From JAGRGG01 sp965217265 (GTDB lineage Bacteria; Pseudomonadota; Alphaproteobacteria; Geminicoccales; Geminicoccaceae): a DNA stretch of 64,000 bases. Location of the stretch: the NCBI GenBank assembly GCA_965217265.1, contig CBDCHP010000012.1:62001-126000 (forward strand). The letters run 5' to 3'. Shown one piece after another: positions 32,373-41,532 of this stretch (positions within the stretch are counted from its first letter, which is position 1; each line of letters opens with the position of its first letter). The translations under genes were made by a program, and so were the position numbers. The notes under the pieces were generated by a model. The model had not been told where the DNA came from, made no database searches, and saw nothing but the letters and a program-made list of their open reading frames with translations.

Positions 32373-33261
32373 TCCCAACACCGCCGGGCGGCACCTGCGC
32401 CAGGACGGCGCCGGCGACGACGAGGACGGCGCCGAGGGCCTGCAGGGGCCGGATCGTCCCGCCCATCGCCAGCGCCGCCAGCATGACGTAGAACGGGACG
32501 ATGTTCTGGTGCATCGTCGCCAGGGTGACCCCGATCAGCTTGGTCGCGCTCAGCCAGAAAACGGCCGAGGCGCCGACCGCCATCACGCCGATCCAAAGGA
32601 GGAGGCCGGCGTCGGCGCCCGTGGTGCCGACGCGCGGCGGGACGAACCCCGTCACGATCCCGGCCAGCGCCGCCGCGCTGAGGCAGGCACCCCCGGCGGT
32701 GAGGCAGGCGGCCGAGCGGGCGACGGCGCCGGCCTCGCCCAGGCGCGTCGTCGCGAGGCGCGAGCCGCAGACCCAGGCGATGACCGAGACCAAGACCAGC
32801 ACCTCGCCGCCCTGAAAGCCGAGTTCGCCGCGCGCACTGCCGAGTGCCGCCAGGATCCCGCCGCCGATCGCGAGCACGAGCGCCACGACCCGGCGGCGGT
32901 CCATCGGCTCCTCGCCCAAGCGCCAGGCGATCAAGGCCGCGACCAAGGGCGTTGCCGTCGTGATGATCGAGGTCGAGACTTGGTTCGAGAGCGCTTGGCC
33001 GCCGACGAGAAAGCCCGGCGCTACGCCGAAGCCGACGGCGCCGGCCAGGAGCACTTCGCGCGGGCGCATCAGCCGCAGTTCGGCCAGACCGCCCTGCAGC
33101 GCCAGCAGCGCCAGGAGGACGAGGGCGCCGGTCGACACGCGCGCCGCCGCGAGCGGGAGCGGGTGCCAGTCGCGCAGCAGCAGTTCGGTCGCCGGAAAGG
33201 CCGTCGTCCAGGCGACGACGCTGAGCGCCGCCGCGAGGTTGCCGCGCGCGATGGCTTGCAA
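32353..33261 (-). CDS. EamA/DMT-family metabolite exporter
   Basis: The 302-aa protein has ten membrane helices in two EamA repeats (about residues 7-130 and 150-285). A central HQNIVPFYVMLAALAMGG and TPLVAALIAWRLGEEP fit the drug/metabolite transporter family. The substrate is unknown. Translation starts at TTG 33261; no ATG is available nearby. The last six residues (RTLRVR) and stop are encoded by the end of a dispersed repeat, so the original C-terminus may have been replaced. Confidence 0.85.
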   Translation of the reverse strand: MQAIARGNLAAALSVVAWTTAFPATELLLRDWHPLPLAAARVSTGALVLLALLALQGGLAELRLMRPREVLLAGAVGFGVAPGFLVGGQALSNQVSTSIITTATPLVAALIAWRLGEEPMDRRRVVALVLAIGGGILAALGSARGELGFQGGEVLVLVSVIAWVCGSRLATTRLGEAGAVARSAACLTAGGACLSAAALAGIVTGFVPPRVGTTGADAGLLLWIGVMAVGASAVFWLSATKLIGVTLATMHQNIVPFYVMLAALAMGGTIRPLQALGAVLVVAGAVLAQVPPGGVGRTLRVR

Positions 33262-33290
33262 AGCTTATTCTACCTTGTCGAACGTGCGTC

Positions 33291-34148
33291 TCAGCGCACC
33301 CGCAGCACCTCGAAACGTCGCGTCGGGCGCACCAGTTCCTCCTGTGCCGCGACCAGCAGCAACTCGCGCGAGCCGGCGTCGTGCGTCGCCTCGACGAGGC
33401 CGAACATGGCGCCCGCCACGGCTTCGAGGACGCGGGCGGGGTCGGGCTGGCGCAGCCAGTAGCCGAGGGTGAGCGCGGTGCAGACGTCGCCGGTGCCGTT
33501 CAACTCGACCGGCAGCTTCGGCGTCGTCACCAGCCAAGCGCCGTCTGCCGTGTCGGCGAGGAGGCCGAGGCCCGAGCCGGTCTCCTCGACCATCAAGGAG
33601 GTGACGAGAACGAGCTTCGGCCCCTTGGCCCGCACCGAGGCCGCCGCGTCGAGCGCGTCCTTCAGCGTCGCGATCGGGCGCTCGGCGAGGTAGGCCAGCT
33701 CGAACTGGTTCGGCGTCACGATGTCGGCCTCGGCCAGCGCCTCGTCTCTGAAGAAGGCCGGGATGCCGTCCTTGACGAAGAAGCCGCGGCCGACGTCGCC
33801 CATCACCGGGTCGCAGGCGTAGAGCGCTCCCGCCCGCTCGGCCCGCACGGCGCGGAGCGTCTCAAGGACGGCGCCGCCCAGGGCCGGATCGCCGAGGTAG
33901 CCCGACATCACCGCTTGCGTGCGCGGGTAAGCGCCGCGCTCGGCGACGCCGGTTAGGATCTCTTGCACCCAGTCGAGCGGCACCGGCCGGCCGCGCCAGG
34001 CGCCGTAGCCGGTGTGGTTCGAGAACAAGACCGTGTTCACCGGCCAGACCTCGAAGCCGAGGCGCTGCAAGGGGAAGACGGCGGCGCTGTTGCCGACGTG
34101 GCCGTAGGCGACGGCGGATTGGATCGAGAGGATGCCCTCTGTCTGCAC
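33291..34148 (-). CDS. pdxY: Pyridoxal kinase PdxY
   Basis: The 285-aa ribokinase-fold enzyme starts ILSIQSAVAYGHVGNSAAVF and has the ATP/anion-hole motif NGTGDVCTALTLGYWL near residue 220. It phosphorylates pyridoxal to pyridoxal 5'-phosphate in B6 salvage. GTG 34148 was chosen because GGGAG lies 6-10 nt upstream and the length then matches E. coli PdxY (287); an in-frame GTG at 34187 would add 13 residues. It is divergent from pdxH, suggesting joint control of B6 supply. Confidence 0.92.
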   Translation of the reverse strand: MQTEGILSIQSAVAYGHVGNSAAVFPLQRLGFEVWPVNTVLFSNHTGYGAWRGRPVPLDWVQEILTGVAERGAYPRTQAVMSGYLGDPALGGAVLETLRAVRAERAGALYACDPVMGDVGRGFFVKDGIPAFFRDEALAEADIVTPNQFELAYLAERPIATLKDALDAAASVRAKGPKLVLVTSLMVEETGSGLGLLADTADGAWLVTTPKLPVELNGTGDVCTALTLGYWLRQPDPARVLEAVAGAMFGLVEATHDAGSRELLLVAAQEELVRPTRRFEVLRVR

Positions 34149-34279
34149 GAGCGGCTCCCGGCTTGAAGGTTCGCGTCCCAGCGACACGTTCTGACCAGGC
34201 TAGGCCGGCTTCGGCGCTCGTACCAGCGCCGGATCGGCGCGCGCCCTAGGCACCACTTGATGCGCGAAAGGAAACGACG

Positions 34280-34915
34280 ATGCCCCTCGACGTGGCGGCG
34301 ATGCGGCAGAGCTACGAGCGCGAGCGCCTGACGGACGTCGATCCCGACCCCGTCAAGCAGTTCGGCGCATGGTTCGAGGTCGCCTGCGGCGGCGAGATCA
34401 TGGAGCCGAACGCGATGATGCTGGCGACCGCCGACGCCCAAGGCCGCCCGTCGTGCCGCACCGTCCTCTTGAAGGGCTTCGACGCGCGCGGTTTCGCCTT
34501 CTACACCAACTTAAAGAGCCGCAAGTCCGAGGCGCTCAGGGCCAATCCCTTTGCCGCCCTCCTGTTCTACTGGGACAAGCTGCACCGGCAGGTGCGGATC
34601 GAGGGCGGCGTCGTGCCGGTCGCGCCCGAGGAGGCCGACGCCTACTTCGCGTCGCGCCCGCACGGCAGCCAAATCGGCGCCGTCGCCTCGCCGCAGAGCC
34701 GGCCGATCGGGCGCGCCGACCTCGAAGCAAGGGTCGAGGCGCTGGAGGCCGACTATCCCGAGGGCGCGCCCGTGCCGCGGCCCGATTACTGGGGCGGCTG
34801 GCGCGTGGCGCCCGAGCGCTTCGAGTTCTGGCAGGGGCGCAAGTCGCGCCTGCACGACCGGCTGGTCTACGCGCGCGCGGGCGACGGCTGGGAGATCGCG
34901 CGCCTAGCGCCTTGA
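34280..34915 (+). CDS. pdxH: Pyridoxamine 5'-phosphate oxidase
   Basis: The 211-aa FMN enzyme shows family motifs: NAMMLATADAQGRPSCRTVL, GFAFYTNLKSRKSEAL, SRPHGSQIGAVASPQS and WQGRKSRLHDRL. It oxidises pyridoxamine or pyridoxine phosphate to PLP. It is divergent from pdxY with 131 bp between starts. An AAAGGAAACG ribosome site precedes the ATG. Confidence 0.95.
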   Translation: MPLDVAAMRQSYERERLTDVDPDPVKQFGAWFEVACGGEIMEPNAMMLATADAQGRPSCRTVLLKGFDARGFAFYTNLKSRKSEALRANPFAALLFYWDKLHRQVRIEGGVVPVAPEEADAYFASRPHGSQIGAVASPQSRPIGRADLEARVEALEADYPEGAPVPRPDYWGGWRVAPERFEFWQGRKSRLHDRLVYARAGDGWEIARLAP

Positions 34916-35006
34916 GGGGGCGCCTTGAGGGGTTCCAAAGCGGCCGGTCTTGTGCCGGGGCCTGCAGCGGGCGATATAGGGTTCCTCCCCACACGAGGAA
35001 CGAGCC

Positions 35007-35744
35007 ATGGAAGAGCGGCGCAAGACGGTCTTCATCACGGGCGCCAGCCGCGGCATCGGCCACGCGACCGCCGCCTACTTCGTCCGCCAGGGCTGGCGGG
35101 CCGTCTCCTTGTCGCGCGACCCGGTGCCGCCGCAGTGCCCGAGGAACGAGCGCCACGCCCATATCCAGATCGACGTCGCCGACAGCTACCAGCTCGGCCA
35201 CGGCTTCGCCGAGCTGAAGGATATCTTGGGCGACGACCCCCTGCACGCGCTGGTCAACAACGCCGGCTACTCGCCCAAGTCCGAGGACGGCAAGCGGCTC
35301 GGCTGCCTGGATGGCGACCTCGGCAGTTGGCAAAAGACGTTCGCGATCAACTTCATGGCGCCGGTCTACTTCAGCCGCGCCTGCGCGCCCTTGCTCGCCG
35401 AGACCAAGGGTGCGATCGTCAACATCACCTCGATCGCCGGGCACCGCGTCCACCCCTTCGCCGGCTCGGCCTACGCCACCTCCAAGGCGGCGCTCACGGC
35501 ACTCACCCGCGAACTCACCGCCGACCTCGCGCACCTAGGCATCCGCTGCAACGCGGTGTGCCCCGGCGAGATCAACACCGCCATCCTCTCGCCCGGCACC
35601 GAGGCCCTGGTCGAGCGCATCCCCATGCGCCGCCTGGGATCCCCCGACGAGGTTGCCGCCGTGATCCACTACCTGTGCAGCGCGCAGTCGTCCTACATCA
35701 CCGGCGCCGAGATCCCGGTGAACGGGGGGCAGGACGTTTATTGA
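35007..35744 (+). CDS. SDR-family oxidoreductase
   Basis: The 245-aa classical short-chain dehydrogenase has the NAD(P) loop TGASRGIGHATA, NNAG near residue 87, catalytic Ser in NITSIAG and YATSK (Tyr/Lys), ending with the FabG-like ITGAEIPVNGGQDVY. The substrate is unknown. It overlaps the following SDR gene by 4 nt (TTGA). Confidence 0.88.
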   Translation: MEERRKTVFITGASRGIGHATAAYFVRQGWRAVSLSRDPVPPQCPRNERHAHIQIDVADSYQLGHGFAELKDILGDDPLHALVNNAGYSPKSEDGKRLGCLDGDLGSWQKTFAINFMAPVYFSRACAPLLAETKGAIVNITSIAGHRVHPFAGSAYATSKAALTALTRELTADLAHLGIRCNAVCPGEINTAILSPGTEALVERIPMRRLGSPDEVAAVIHYLCSAQSSYITGAEIPVNGGQDVY

Positions 35745-36631
35745 ACGCTTCGACGCCGAGGGCGGCGGTCGTCACCGGGGCCAATTCCGGCATCGGCTTT
35801 GCGACCGTGCGCGGCCTCGCCGGGCGGGGCTGGCGCGTCGTCATGGCCTGCCGCGACGTCGAGAAGGGCGAGGCGGCGCGGGCGCGGCTGGAGCGGCCGG
35901 ACGCGGTCGAGGTGCGCCGGCTCGACCTCGCCGACCTCAAGAGCGTGCGCGCATTCGCGGCCGGGCCGGGCGCCGGCCCGCTCGATCTGCTCGTCGCCAA
36001 CGCCGGGGTGATGGCGCTGCCGTTCGGGCGCACGGCGGACGGGTTCGAGCGGCAGTTGGGCACCAACCACCTGGGCCACTTCGTCCTGACCGGCCTCCTC
36101 CTGCCCAGGCTCGCGGCGGCGCCCCGAAGCCGCGTCGTCGTCGTGGCGAGCAAGGCGGCCGAGCGGCCCGTCGCTTTCGACCCGGCGCGCGATTTCGAGG
36201 CCGACGCGGGCGGCTACCGCCGCTGGGCGTGGTATGCCAAGAGCAAGCTCGCCAACCTCCTGTTCGCGGCCGAACTCAAGCGCCGCCTGCGGGCCAACGC
36301 GATGCCGGCCCCCGCCGTGATCGCGGCCCACCCCGGCGCCGCCGCCACCGACCTGTTCGGCAAGGCCGCCGGCAACCCGCTGGCATCGGCCTTGAGCAAG
36401 GTCACCGTCGCCCTCGTCGCCCAGAGCGCCGCGCGGGGCGCCGTGCCGCTCCTCCACGCAGCACTGGCCCCCTCGGCCAGGGACGGCGACTATTACGGCC
36501 CCGACGGCCCGACCGGCTGGCGCGGCCGCCACGCCGCGCTTGCATCCTGGCCCAAGGCCGCGCGCGACGCCGGCTTGGCGGCGCGGCTGTGGGCGGTCTC
36601 GGAGCGGCTGGGCGGGGTGGCCTACCCTTAG
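35741..36631 (+). CDS. SDR-family oxidoreductase (retinol dehydrogenase/protochlorophyllide reductase-like)
   Basis: The 296-aa SDR has TGANSGIGFATVRGLAGRGW, ANAGVMALPFGRTADGFE, the long-family motif NHLGHFVLTGLLLPRL and the catalytic WYAKSKLANLLFA. It starts at TTG 35741 overlapping the stop of the upstream SDR, so the two are coupled. The substrate is unknown. The first codons (TTGAACGCTTCG) resemble the end of the dispersed element over 11 bases, possibly by chance. Confidence 0.83.
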   Translation: MNASTPRAAVVTGANSGIGFATVRGLAGRGWRVVMACRDVEKGEAARARLERPDAVEVRRLDLADLKSVRAFAAGPGAGPLDLLVANAGVMALPFGRTADGFERQLGTNHLGHFVLTGLLLPRLAAAPRSRVVVVASKAAERPVAFDPARDFEADAGGYRRWAWYAKSKLANLLFAAELKRRLRANAMPAPAVIAAHPGAAATDLFGKAAGNPLASALSKVTVALVAQSAARGAVPLLHAALAPSARDGDYYGPDGPTGWRGRHAALASWPKAARDAGLAARLWAVSERLGGVAYP

Positions 36632-36737
36632 AGCCGGCCTGAAGGGCGGCGGTGCGGGGGGCATGGGGCGCTGCCGCTTGGCGCGGCATTTTGCCCAAGA
36701 AGAGGCGACACCATCCCCGCCCCACCACGCCAAAACC

Positions 36738-36787
36738 TAAAAAAAAGGAAGAAAGCCCGCGCGGTGAGCGCACGCCGTCAGGCGTTC
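36738..36787. repeat. Dispersed inverted-repeat element, right-arm fragment R9
   Basis: A right arm only: an A-rich tract, GCCCGCGCGGTGAGCGCACG, then a decayed end CCGTCAGGCGTTCC. It lies about 105 bp downstream of the second SDR stop and about 90 bp upstream of the polyketide synthase start. No left arm is recognisable in 36632-36737, and that stretch holds no other feature I can name. Confidence 0.7.
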
Positions 36788-36879
36788 CACCTAACGACCG
36801 ATCGACGCACGGCGCTTGGCGGAAGGCTCTCGCGATCTACGTCTGGCGTCGCCTCGGACCCTTCGCTCGGACACGGCCC

Positions 36880-37932
36880 TTGTCGACTACCCCGCGCCTC
36901 TTGTCGCTCAGCACCGCCTCGCCGCCGCACGTCCTGCGCCAGGACGAGGTGGCGGCGCGGGCGCGGGCGATCTTCGGCAAGCGTTTTGCCCTGTTCGAGC
37001 GCCTGTTCGGCGTGTTCGAGAACGCCGGCATCGACGAGCGCCGCTCGGTCCGGCCATTCCAGTGGTTCGAGGCGTCGCACGGCTGGCCCGACCGGACGAA
37101 GGCCTTCGTCGAGGGCGCCGACGCGCTGTTCGTCGAGGCGGCGGGCGAGGCGCTGCGGCGGGCGGACCTGACGCCCGAGGACATCGACACCGTTCTCACC
37201 GTCTCCTCGACCGGCATCGCCACCCCCTCGCTCGAAGCGCGCGCCTTGAACCTGATGGGCTTTCGCCCCGACGTGCGGCGGGTGCCCGTCTTCGGCCTCG
37301 GCTGCGCCGGCGGCGTCACGGGGCTCGCGCTCGCCGGACGCTTGGCCGCGGCGGAGCCCGGCACCAACGTCCTCGTCGTCGTGATCGAGCTTTGCACGCT
37401 CTCCTTTCGCATGGACGTGCTGAGCAAGGAGAACGTCGTCGCGACGGCCCTGTTCGGCGACGGGGCCGCGGCGGCCGTTGTCCGCGCCGGCGACGGCGGC
37501 GGCCTCGCGCGGGTCGAGGGGTCGGGCGAGCACACCTGGCCGAACACGCTCGACGTCATGGGCTGGCGGGTCGAGCCGGAGGGCTTCGGCGTCGTCTTCG
37601 CCCAGAGCATCCCGCCCTTCGTCGAGGAGCGCCTGCCGGGCGCCCTGGACGGCATCCTCGGCCGCCTGGGCTTGGGCCGCGGCGACGTCGACCGCTTCGT
37701 CTGCCACCCCGGCGGGCAGAAGGTGGTCCGGGCGATCGAGACCGCACTCAACCTTCCTGACGGCACGCTCGACCACGAGCGCGAGGTCCTGCGCCTCTTC
37801 GGCAACATGTCCTCGCCGACGGTCCTCTTCGTCCTCGATCGGGTGCTGCGACGGGGCCTTCCCGGCCGCGTCGTGCTCTCGGCCCTCGGCCCCGGCTTCA
37901 CCGCCAGCGCCCTCTCGCTCACCCCCCCGTGA
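36880..37932 (+). CDS. Type III polyketide synthase (chalcone/alkylresorcinol synthase family)
   Basis: The protein is about 350 aa with a thiolase fold and the type III PKS triad: Cys in FGLGCAGGVTGLALA, His in VCHPGGQKV and Asn in LFGNMSSPTVLFVL. It would extend an acyl-CoA with malonyl-CoA units and cyclise it to an alkylpyrone, resorcinol or phloroglucinol. TTG 36880 gives the usual short N-terminus (PRLLSLSTASPPHVLRQDEV); the exact start is uncertain. The next gene overlaps by 4 nt and encodes an ICMT-type methyltransferase, the BpsA-BpsB/SrsA-SrsB arrangement for methylated phenolic lipids or pyrones. Confidence 0.88.
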   Translation: MSTTPRLLSLSTASPPHVLRQDEVAARARAIFGKRFALFERLFGVFENAGIDERRSVRPFQWFEASHGWPDRTKAFVEGADALFVEAAGEALRRADLTPEDIDTVLTVSSTGIATPSLEARALNLMGFRPDVRRVPVFGLGCAGGVTGLALAGRLAAAEPGTNVLVVVIELCTLSFRMDVLSKENVVATALFGDGAAAAVVRAGDGGGLARVEGSGEHTWPNTLDVMGWRVEPEGFGVVFAQSIPPFVEERLPGALDGILGRLGLGRGDVDRFVCHPGGQKVVRAIETALNLPDGTLDHEREVLRLFGNMSSPTVLFVLDRVLRRGLPGRVVLSALGPGFTASALSLTPP

Positions 37933-38432
37933 GCGGCGGCGCCGTCCTGGTCCTGACCCTCGTGACGCTGCAACGCCTGGGCGAACTGGTCCTCGCCCGG
38001 CGCAACACGAAGCGCCTCATGGCGAAGGGCGGTCACGAGACGGGCGGGGGCCACTACCCCCTGATCGTCGCCCTGCACGCCTCTTGGCTCGGGGGCCTGT
38101 GGCTCTTGGCGCACGACACGCCCCCAGCACTCCCCTGGCTCGGCCTCTACCTCCTGGTCCAGGCCGGCCGCGCCTGGGTGCTCTGGACGCTGGGCCGGCG
38201 CTGGACGGCGCGGATCGTCGTCGTGCCGAACGAGCGCCTCGTCGTCAAGGGGCCGTTTCGGCTCTACCCGCACCCCAACTACGCCGTCGTCGTCCTGGAG
38301 ATCGCGATCCTGCCGCTGGTCTTCGGCCTGTGGGGCTACGCCCTCCTGTTCTCGGTCCTGAACGCGCTCGTGCTCATCGTGCGCGTCACGGCGGAGAGCG
38401 AGGCGCTCACTCGCGGATCCCCCGAAGCCTGA
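37929..38432 (+). CDS. Isoprenylcysteine carboxyl methyltransferase-family membrane protein
   Basis: The 167-aa protein has four or five membrane helices and the ICMT signature VKGPFRLYPHPNYAVVVLEIAILPL, with the SAM-binding His-Pro-Asn-Tyr. It starts at GTG overlapping the PKS stop (GTGA). By analogy with BpsB and SrsB it probably O-methylates the polyketide product in the membrane. Its 3' end overlaps the convergent permease gene by 26 bp. Confidence 0.85.
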   Translation: MSGGAVLVLTLVTLQRLGELVLARRNTKRLMAKGGHETGGGHYPLIVALHASWLGGLWLLAHDTPPALPWLGLYLLVQAGRAWVLWTLGRRWTARIVVVPNERLVVKGPFRLYPHPNYAVVVLEIAILPLVFGLWGYALLFSVLNALVLIVRVTAESEALTRGSPEA

Positions 38433-39213
38433 GCCCCCGGCGGCGGAGCATTTCTGCCACCGCGAGCAGGACCACCGAGAGCAGGATCAGGACCGTCGCG
38501 ACCGCGAGCAGGGTCGGGCTCAAGTTCTCGCGGATGCCGTCGAACATCTGCCGCGGCAGCGTGCGCTCGGAGGGACCGGTGAGGAACAGCGCCACCACCA
38601 ATTCGTCGAACGAGGTGATGAAGGCGAACAGGCCGCCCGAGACGACGCCCGGCAGGATGAGCGGCACGGTGACGCGATAGAAGACGATGAAGGGGTTGGC
38701 GCCCAGCCCCGCCGCCGCGCGGGCGAGGTTCGCGTCGAACCCCTTCAAGGTCGCCGTGACGGTGACGAGGACGAAGGGCGCCCCCAACGCCGCGTGCGCG
38801 AGAGCGAGCCCCGTGAGCGACGAGGCGAGGCCGAGGCGGAGGTAGAAGAAGTAGACCCCGGCCGCGACGATGATGAGCGGCACGATCATCGGCGAGATGA
38901 GGAGGCCCATCAGCAGCGTCTTGCCGCGAAAGTCGGCCCGGGCGAGGCCGACGGCGGCGAGCGTGCCGAGACCCGTCGCGATGAGGGTGGCGACGACGCC
39001 GACGATCAGGCTGTTGTAGGCGGCGCGCCACCAAGCCTCCGTCCGCCAGAGTTCCTCGTACCAGCGCCAGGAGAGGCCCGGCAGCGGGAAGGTCAAGAAG
39101 GCATCCGAGGAGAACGAGAGCGGGACGATGACGAGGATCGGCAGGACGAGGAAGGCGAGGACCAGGGCCGTCCAGAGCCACAGCAAGGCGTCGGCGAGCC
39201 TGGATCCCCCCAC
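38407..39213 (-). CDS. Polyamine-type ABC transporter permease, PotC-like (set 2)
   Basis: The 268-aa inner-membrane permease has six helices and the EAA loop region RAAAGLGANPFIVFYRVTVPLILPGVVSGG, which contacts the ATPase. It ends LRLRGIRE, nearly the same as its set-1 paralogue (VRLRGIKE). It is last in the SBP-permease-permease set 2. GTG 39213 lies 3 nt after the stop of the upstream permease. It overlaps the convergent ICMT gene by 26 bp. Confidence 0.9.
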   Translation of the reverse strand: MGGSRLADALLWLWTALVLAFLVLPILVIVPLSFSSDAFLTFPLPGLSWRWYEELWRTEAWWRAAYNSLIVGVVATLIATGLGTLAAVGLARADFRGKTLLMGLLISPMIVPLIIVAAGVYFFYLRLGLASSLTGLALAHAALGAPFVLVTVTATLKGFDANLARAAAGLGANPFIVFYRVTVPLILPGVVSGGLFAFITSFDELVVALFLTGPSERTLPRQMFDGIRENLSPTLLAVATVLILLSVVLLAVAEMLRRRGLRLRGIRE

Positions 39214-39215
39214 CT

Positions 39216-40457
39216 TCAGCCGACCCCCACCCGATCGACGCCGACGATGCGGGCGTAGACGAGGTAGAGCGCCGCGACCGCCAGGAGCAGCACCGAGGCG
39301 AGCGCGGCGGCCATGCCCCAGTTGACGGTCTGGAGCGTGAAGAAGGCGATGAAGTAGGCGATCATCTGATCGTCGGCGCCGCCGACCAGCGCCGGGGTGA
39401 TGTAGTAGCCGAGGGCCAGGATGAAGACGAGCAGGGCGCCGGCGCCGATGCCCGGCACGGTCTGCGGCAGGAACACGCGGCGAAAGGCGGTGAACGGCGA
39501 AGCACCCAAGGACAGCGCCGCCCGGACGTGGCTCTTGGGGATGCCGCGCATCACGGCGTAGAGCGGCAGCACCATGAAGGGCAAGAGCACGTGCGTCATG
39601 GCGATCAGCACGCCGGCGCGGTTGAAGACGAGCGTCAGGGGCGCCTCGATCAGGCCGAGGCGCTGAAGCAGGCCGTTGATCGGCCCCTCGCGCTGCAGCA
39701 AGACGATCCAAGCGGCGCTGCGCACCAGCAGCGAGGTCCAAAACGGCAGCAGCACCAGGATCATCAGCAAGTTCGCCGTGCCCTCGCGCAAGGAGGCCAG
39801 CTTGTAGGCGAGCGGGTAGGCAAGGACGAGGCAGGCGACGGTGACGACGAAGCCGATCTGAAGGGTGCGCCAGAGGATGGTGCGGTAGACGGCTTGGTCG
39901 GCCGGCCGGGCTTGAATGGCGTCCCCCGGCCCCCGCTCCAGGTCGAGCGACTGGAGGAGGTAGAGGTCGGTCCAGGGTGCCGCGGCCCGGCGCAGGAGCC
40001 GCCAGAGCGCGGGGTCGTCCCACGCCTCGTCGATCTCGGCCAGCGCCGCCAGCGCCCCATTTGGCGCCTCGCCCGGCGGCGCGTCCGGCAGCTTGCGGCC
40101 GGTCCCCATCAGCATCGAGCGGTAGCCCGGCACCTCGTTGTTGAGCCGCTTGGCGACCCCGGCCAGCGTGCGATCGTCGTAGGCGGCTTTAAGATCCGCT
40201 GCGACGGCCCGCGCCACGTCGTCGCCCGGGATGCCCTCCCCGTCCCAGGCGGTGAGCGCGTCGGCCGCCCCGGGCATGGCGCGGCGCAACTCGTCGTTGG
40301 CGACGGCGAGTTGCAGCATGCCTAAGATCGGCACGACGAAGAAGACGAGGAGGAAGCCGAGCAGCGGCAGGGTCAGGCCGAACGCCCGCCACCCCCGCTT
40401 GCGGTCGGCCCGGCGCTTGGCGCGGCGGATGGCACCCCGGTCGAGAACCGCCGCCAC
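39216..40457 (-). CDS. Polyamine-type ABC transporter permease, PotB-like with large periplasmic insert (set 2)
   Basis: The 413-aa permease has a first helix (residues ~28-50), a periplasmic insert of roughly 140 residues, then five helices with ILVLLPFWTSLLVRSAAWIVLLQ and the EAA loop AALSLGASPFTAFRRVFLPQ. The insert is characteristic of this alphaproteobacterial subgroup, and the set-1 paralogue has the same design. It lies 12 nt after the SBP gene. Confidence 0.9.
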   Translation of the reverse strand: MAAVLDRGAIRRAKRRADRKRGWRAFGLTLPLLGFLLVFFVVPILGMLQLAVANDELRRAMPGAADALTAWDGEGIPGDDVARAVAADLKAAYDDRTLAGVAKRLNNEVPGYRSMLMGTGRKLPDAPPGEAPNGALAALAEIDEAWDDPALWRLLRRAAAPWTDLYLLQSLDLERGPGDAIQARPADQAVYRTILWRTLQIGFVVTVACLVLAYPLAYKLASLREGTANLLMILVLLPFWTSLLVRSAAWIVLLQREGPINGLLQRLGLIEAPLTLVFNRAGVLIAMTHVLLPFMVLPLYAVMRGIPKSHVRAALSLGASPFTAFRRVFLPQTVPGIGAGALLVFILALGYYITPALVGGADDQMIAYFIAFFTLQTVNWGMAAALASVLLLAVAALYLVYARIVGVDRVGVG

Positions 40458-40469
40458 GGCACCGCCGCC

Positions 40470-41510
40470 CTACTGCGCGGCCCAGGCGTTGAAGCGCTCG
40501 TTCAGGGTCTCGATGCGATCGACCCAGAAGTCGCGCTCGAAGTTGACGCCGTGCGCCAAGTTCTCGGGGTATGTCGGCGTGTTCACCGCCACGTCCTCGG
40601 GCACCATGTCGGCCGCCTCCTTGTTGGTCGGGCCGTAGGGGATCAAGGGCGGCAGCTTCGCCTGGTTCTCCGGCTCGCTCATGAAGGCGATCAGGTCCAG
40701 CGCCGCTTCCTTGTTGGGCGAGTTCGACGGGATGACGAGGCTGTCGATCTGGTAGACGAAGCCGGCGTCCCAGGCGATCGCGAAGTCGCGGCCCTCGTCC
40801 TGGTTCGCCGCCGTGATCCGGCCGTTGTAGGCCGAGGTCATCACGACCTCGCCCGACGCCAGCAGCTGCGGCGGCTGCGCCCCCGCCTCCCACCAGATCA
40901 GGCTGTCCTTGATCGTGTCGAGCTTGGCGAACGCGCGGTCGACCCCCTCGTCGCTCGCCAGCACGTCGTAGATCCCCTCGGGCGGCACGCCGTCGGCCAT
41001 CAGCGCGAACTCCAGCGCCTGACGCGGCCCCCGCCGCAGCGCCCGCTTGCCGGGGAATTTCTCGGTGTCGAAGAAGTCGGCCCAGGTGCTCGGCGCCGCC
41101 TCGCCCTCGAACTTGGCGCCGTCGTAGGCCATGACCGTGGCCCAGACGATGGCGCCGATCCCGCACTCGTTGACGGCGGGCTCCAGGTAGGCATCCTCGC
41201 CGCCGAGCCGCTCCCAATCCAAGGGCTCCAAGATGCCCTCCTCGCAGCCGAGCACCAGCTCGTCCGCCTCGACCTGGACGACGTCCCAGTCGCCCTCGGG
41301 CGCCTCGGCCTTGGCGCGCAGGGCGCCGATGCCGCCGTTCCAACTGTCCTCGATCAGCTTCGTGTCGGTCTCGGCCTCGAACGGGGCGAAGTACACCGCC
41401 CGCTGCGCGTCCTGGTAGGCGCCGCCCCAGGACGTGATCGTCAGGTCGCGCGCTTGCAGCGGCGCGGCGCCGAGAGCGGCCAGCACGGCGGCGGTCAAGA
41501 GGGTGCGCAT
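40470..41510 (-). CDS. Polyamine-type ABC transporter substrate-binding protein (set 2)
   Basis: The 346-aa periplasmic protein has a Sec signal (MRTLLTAAVLAALGAAPLQA) and the PotD/PotF-type start LTITSWGGAYQDAQRAVYFAPF. It binds putrescine, spermidine or a related cation; the ligand is not certain. AAAGGAGA precedes the ATG. Only 22 bp separate the start from element R10, so its promoter must lie in or beyond the element. No ATPase is encoded in set 2. Confidence 0.88.
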   Translation of the reverse strand: MRTLLTAAVLAALGAAPLQARDLTITSWGGAYQDAQRAVYFAPFEAETDTKLIEDSWNGGIGALRAKAEAPEGDWDVVQVEADELVLGCEEGILEPLDWERLGGEDAYLEPAVNECGIGAIVWATVMAYDGAKFEGEAAPSTWADFFDTEKFPGKRALRRGPRQALEFALMADGVPPEGIYDVLASDEGVDRAFAKLDTIKDSLIWWEAGAQPPQLLASGEVVMTSAYNGRITAANQDEGRDFAIAWDAGFVYQIDSLVIPSNSPNKEAALDLIAFMSEPENQAKLPPLIPYGPTNKEAADMVPEDVAVNTPTYPENLAHGVNFERDFWVDRIETLNERFNAWAAQ

Positions 41511-41532
41511 AGTTACAATCTCCTTTGTACGG

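Noticed and set aside
35741..35752. Extra copy of the dispersed element at the SDR-SDR junction
   Set aside because: Only TGAACGCTTCG matches, and coding sequence of the second SDR continues directly. No arm or T-tract follows.
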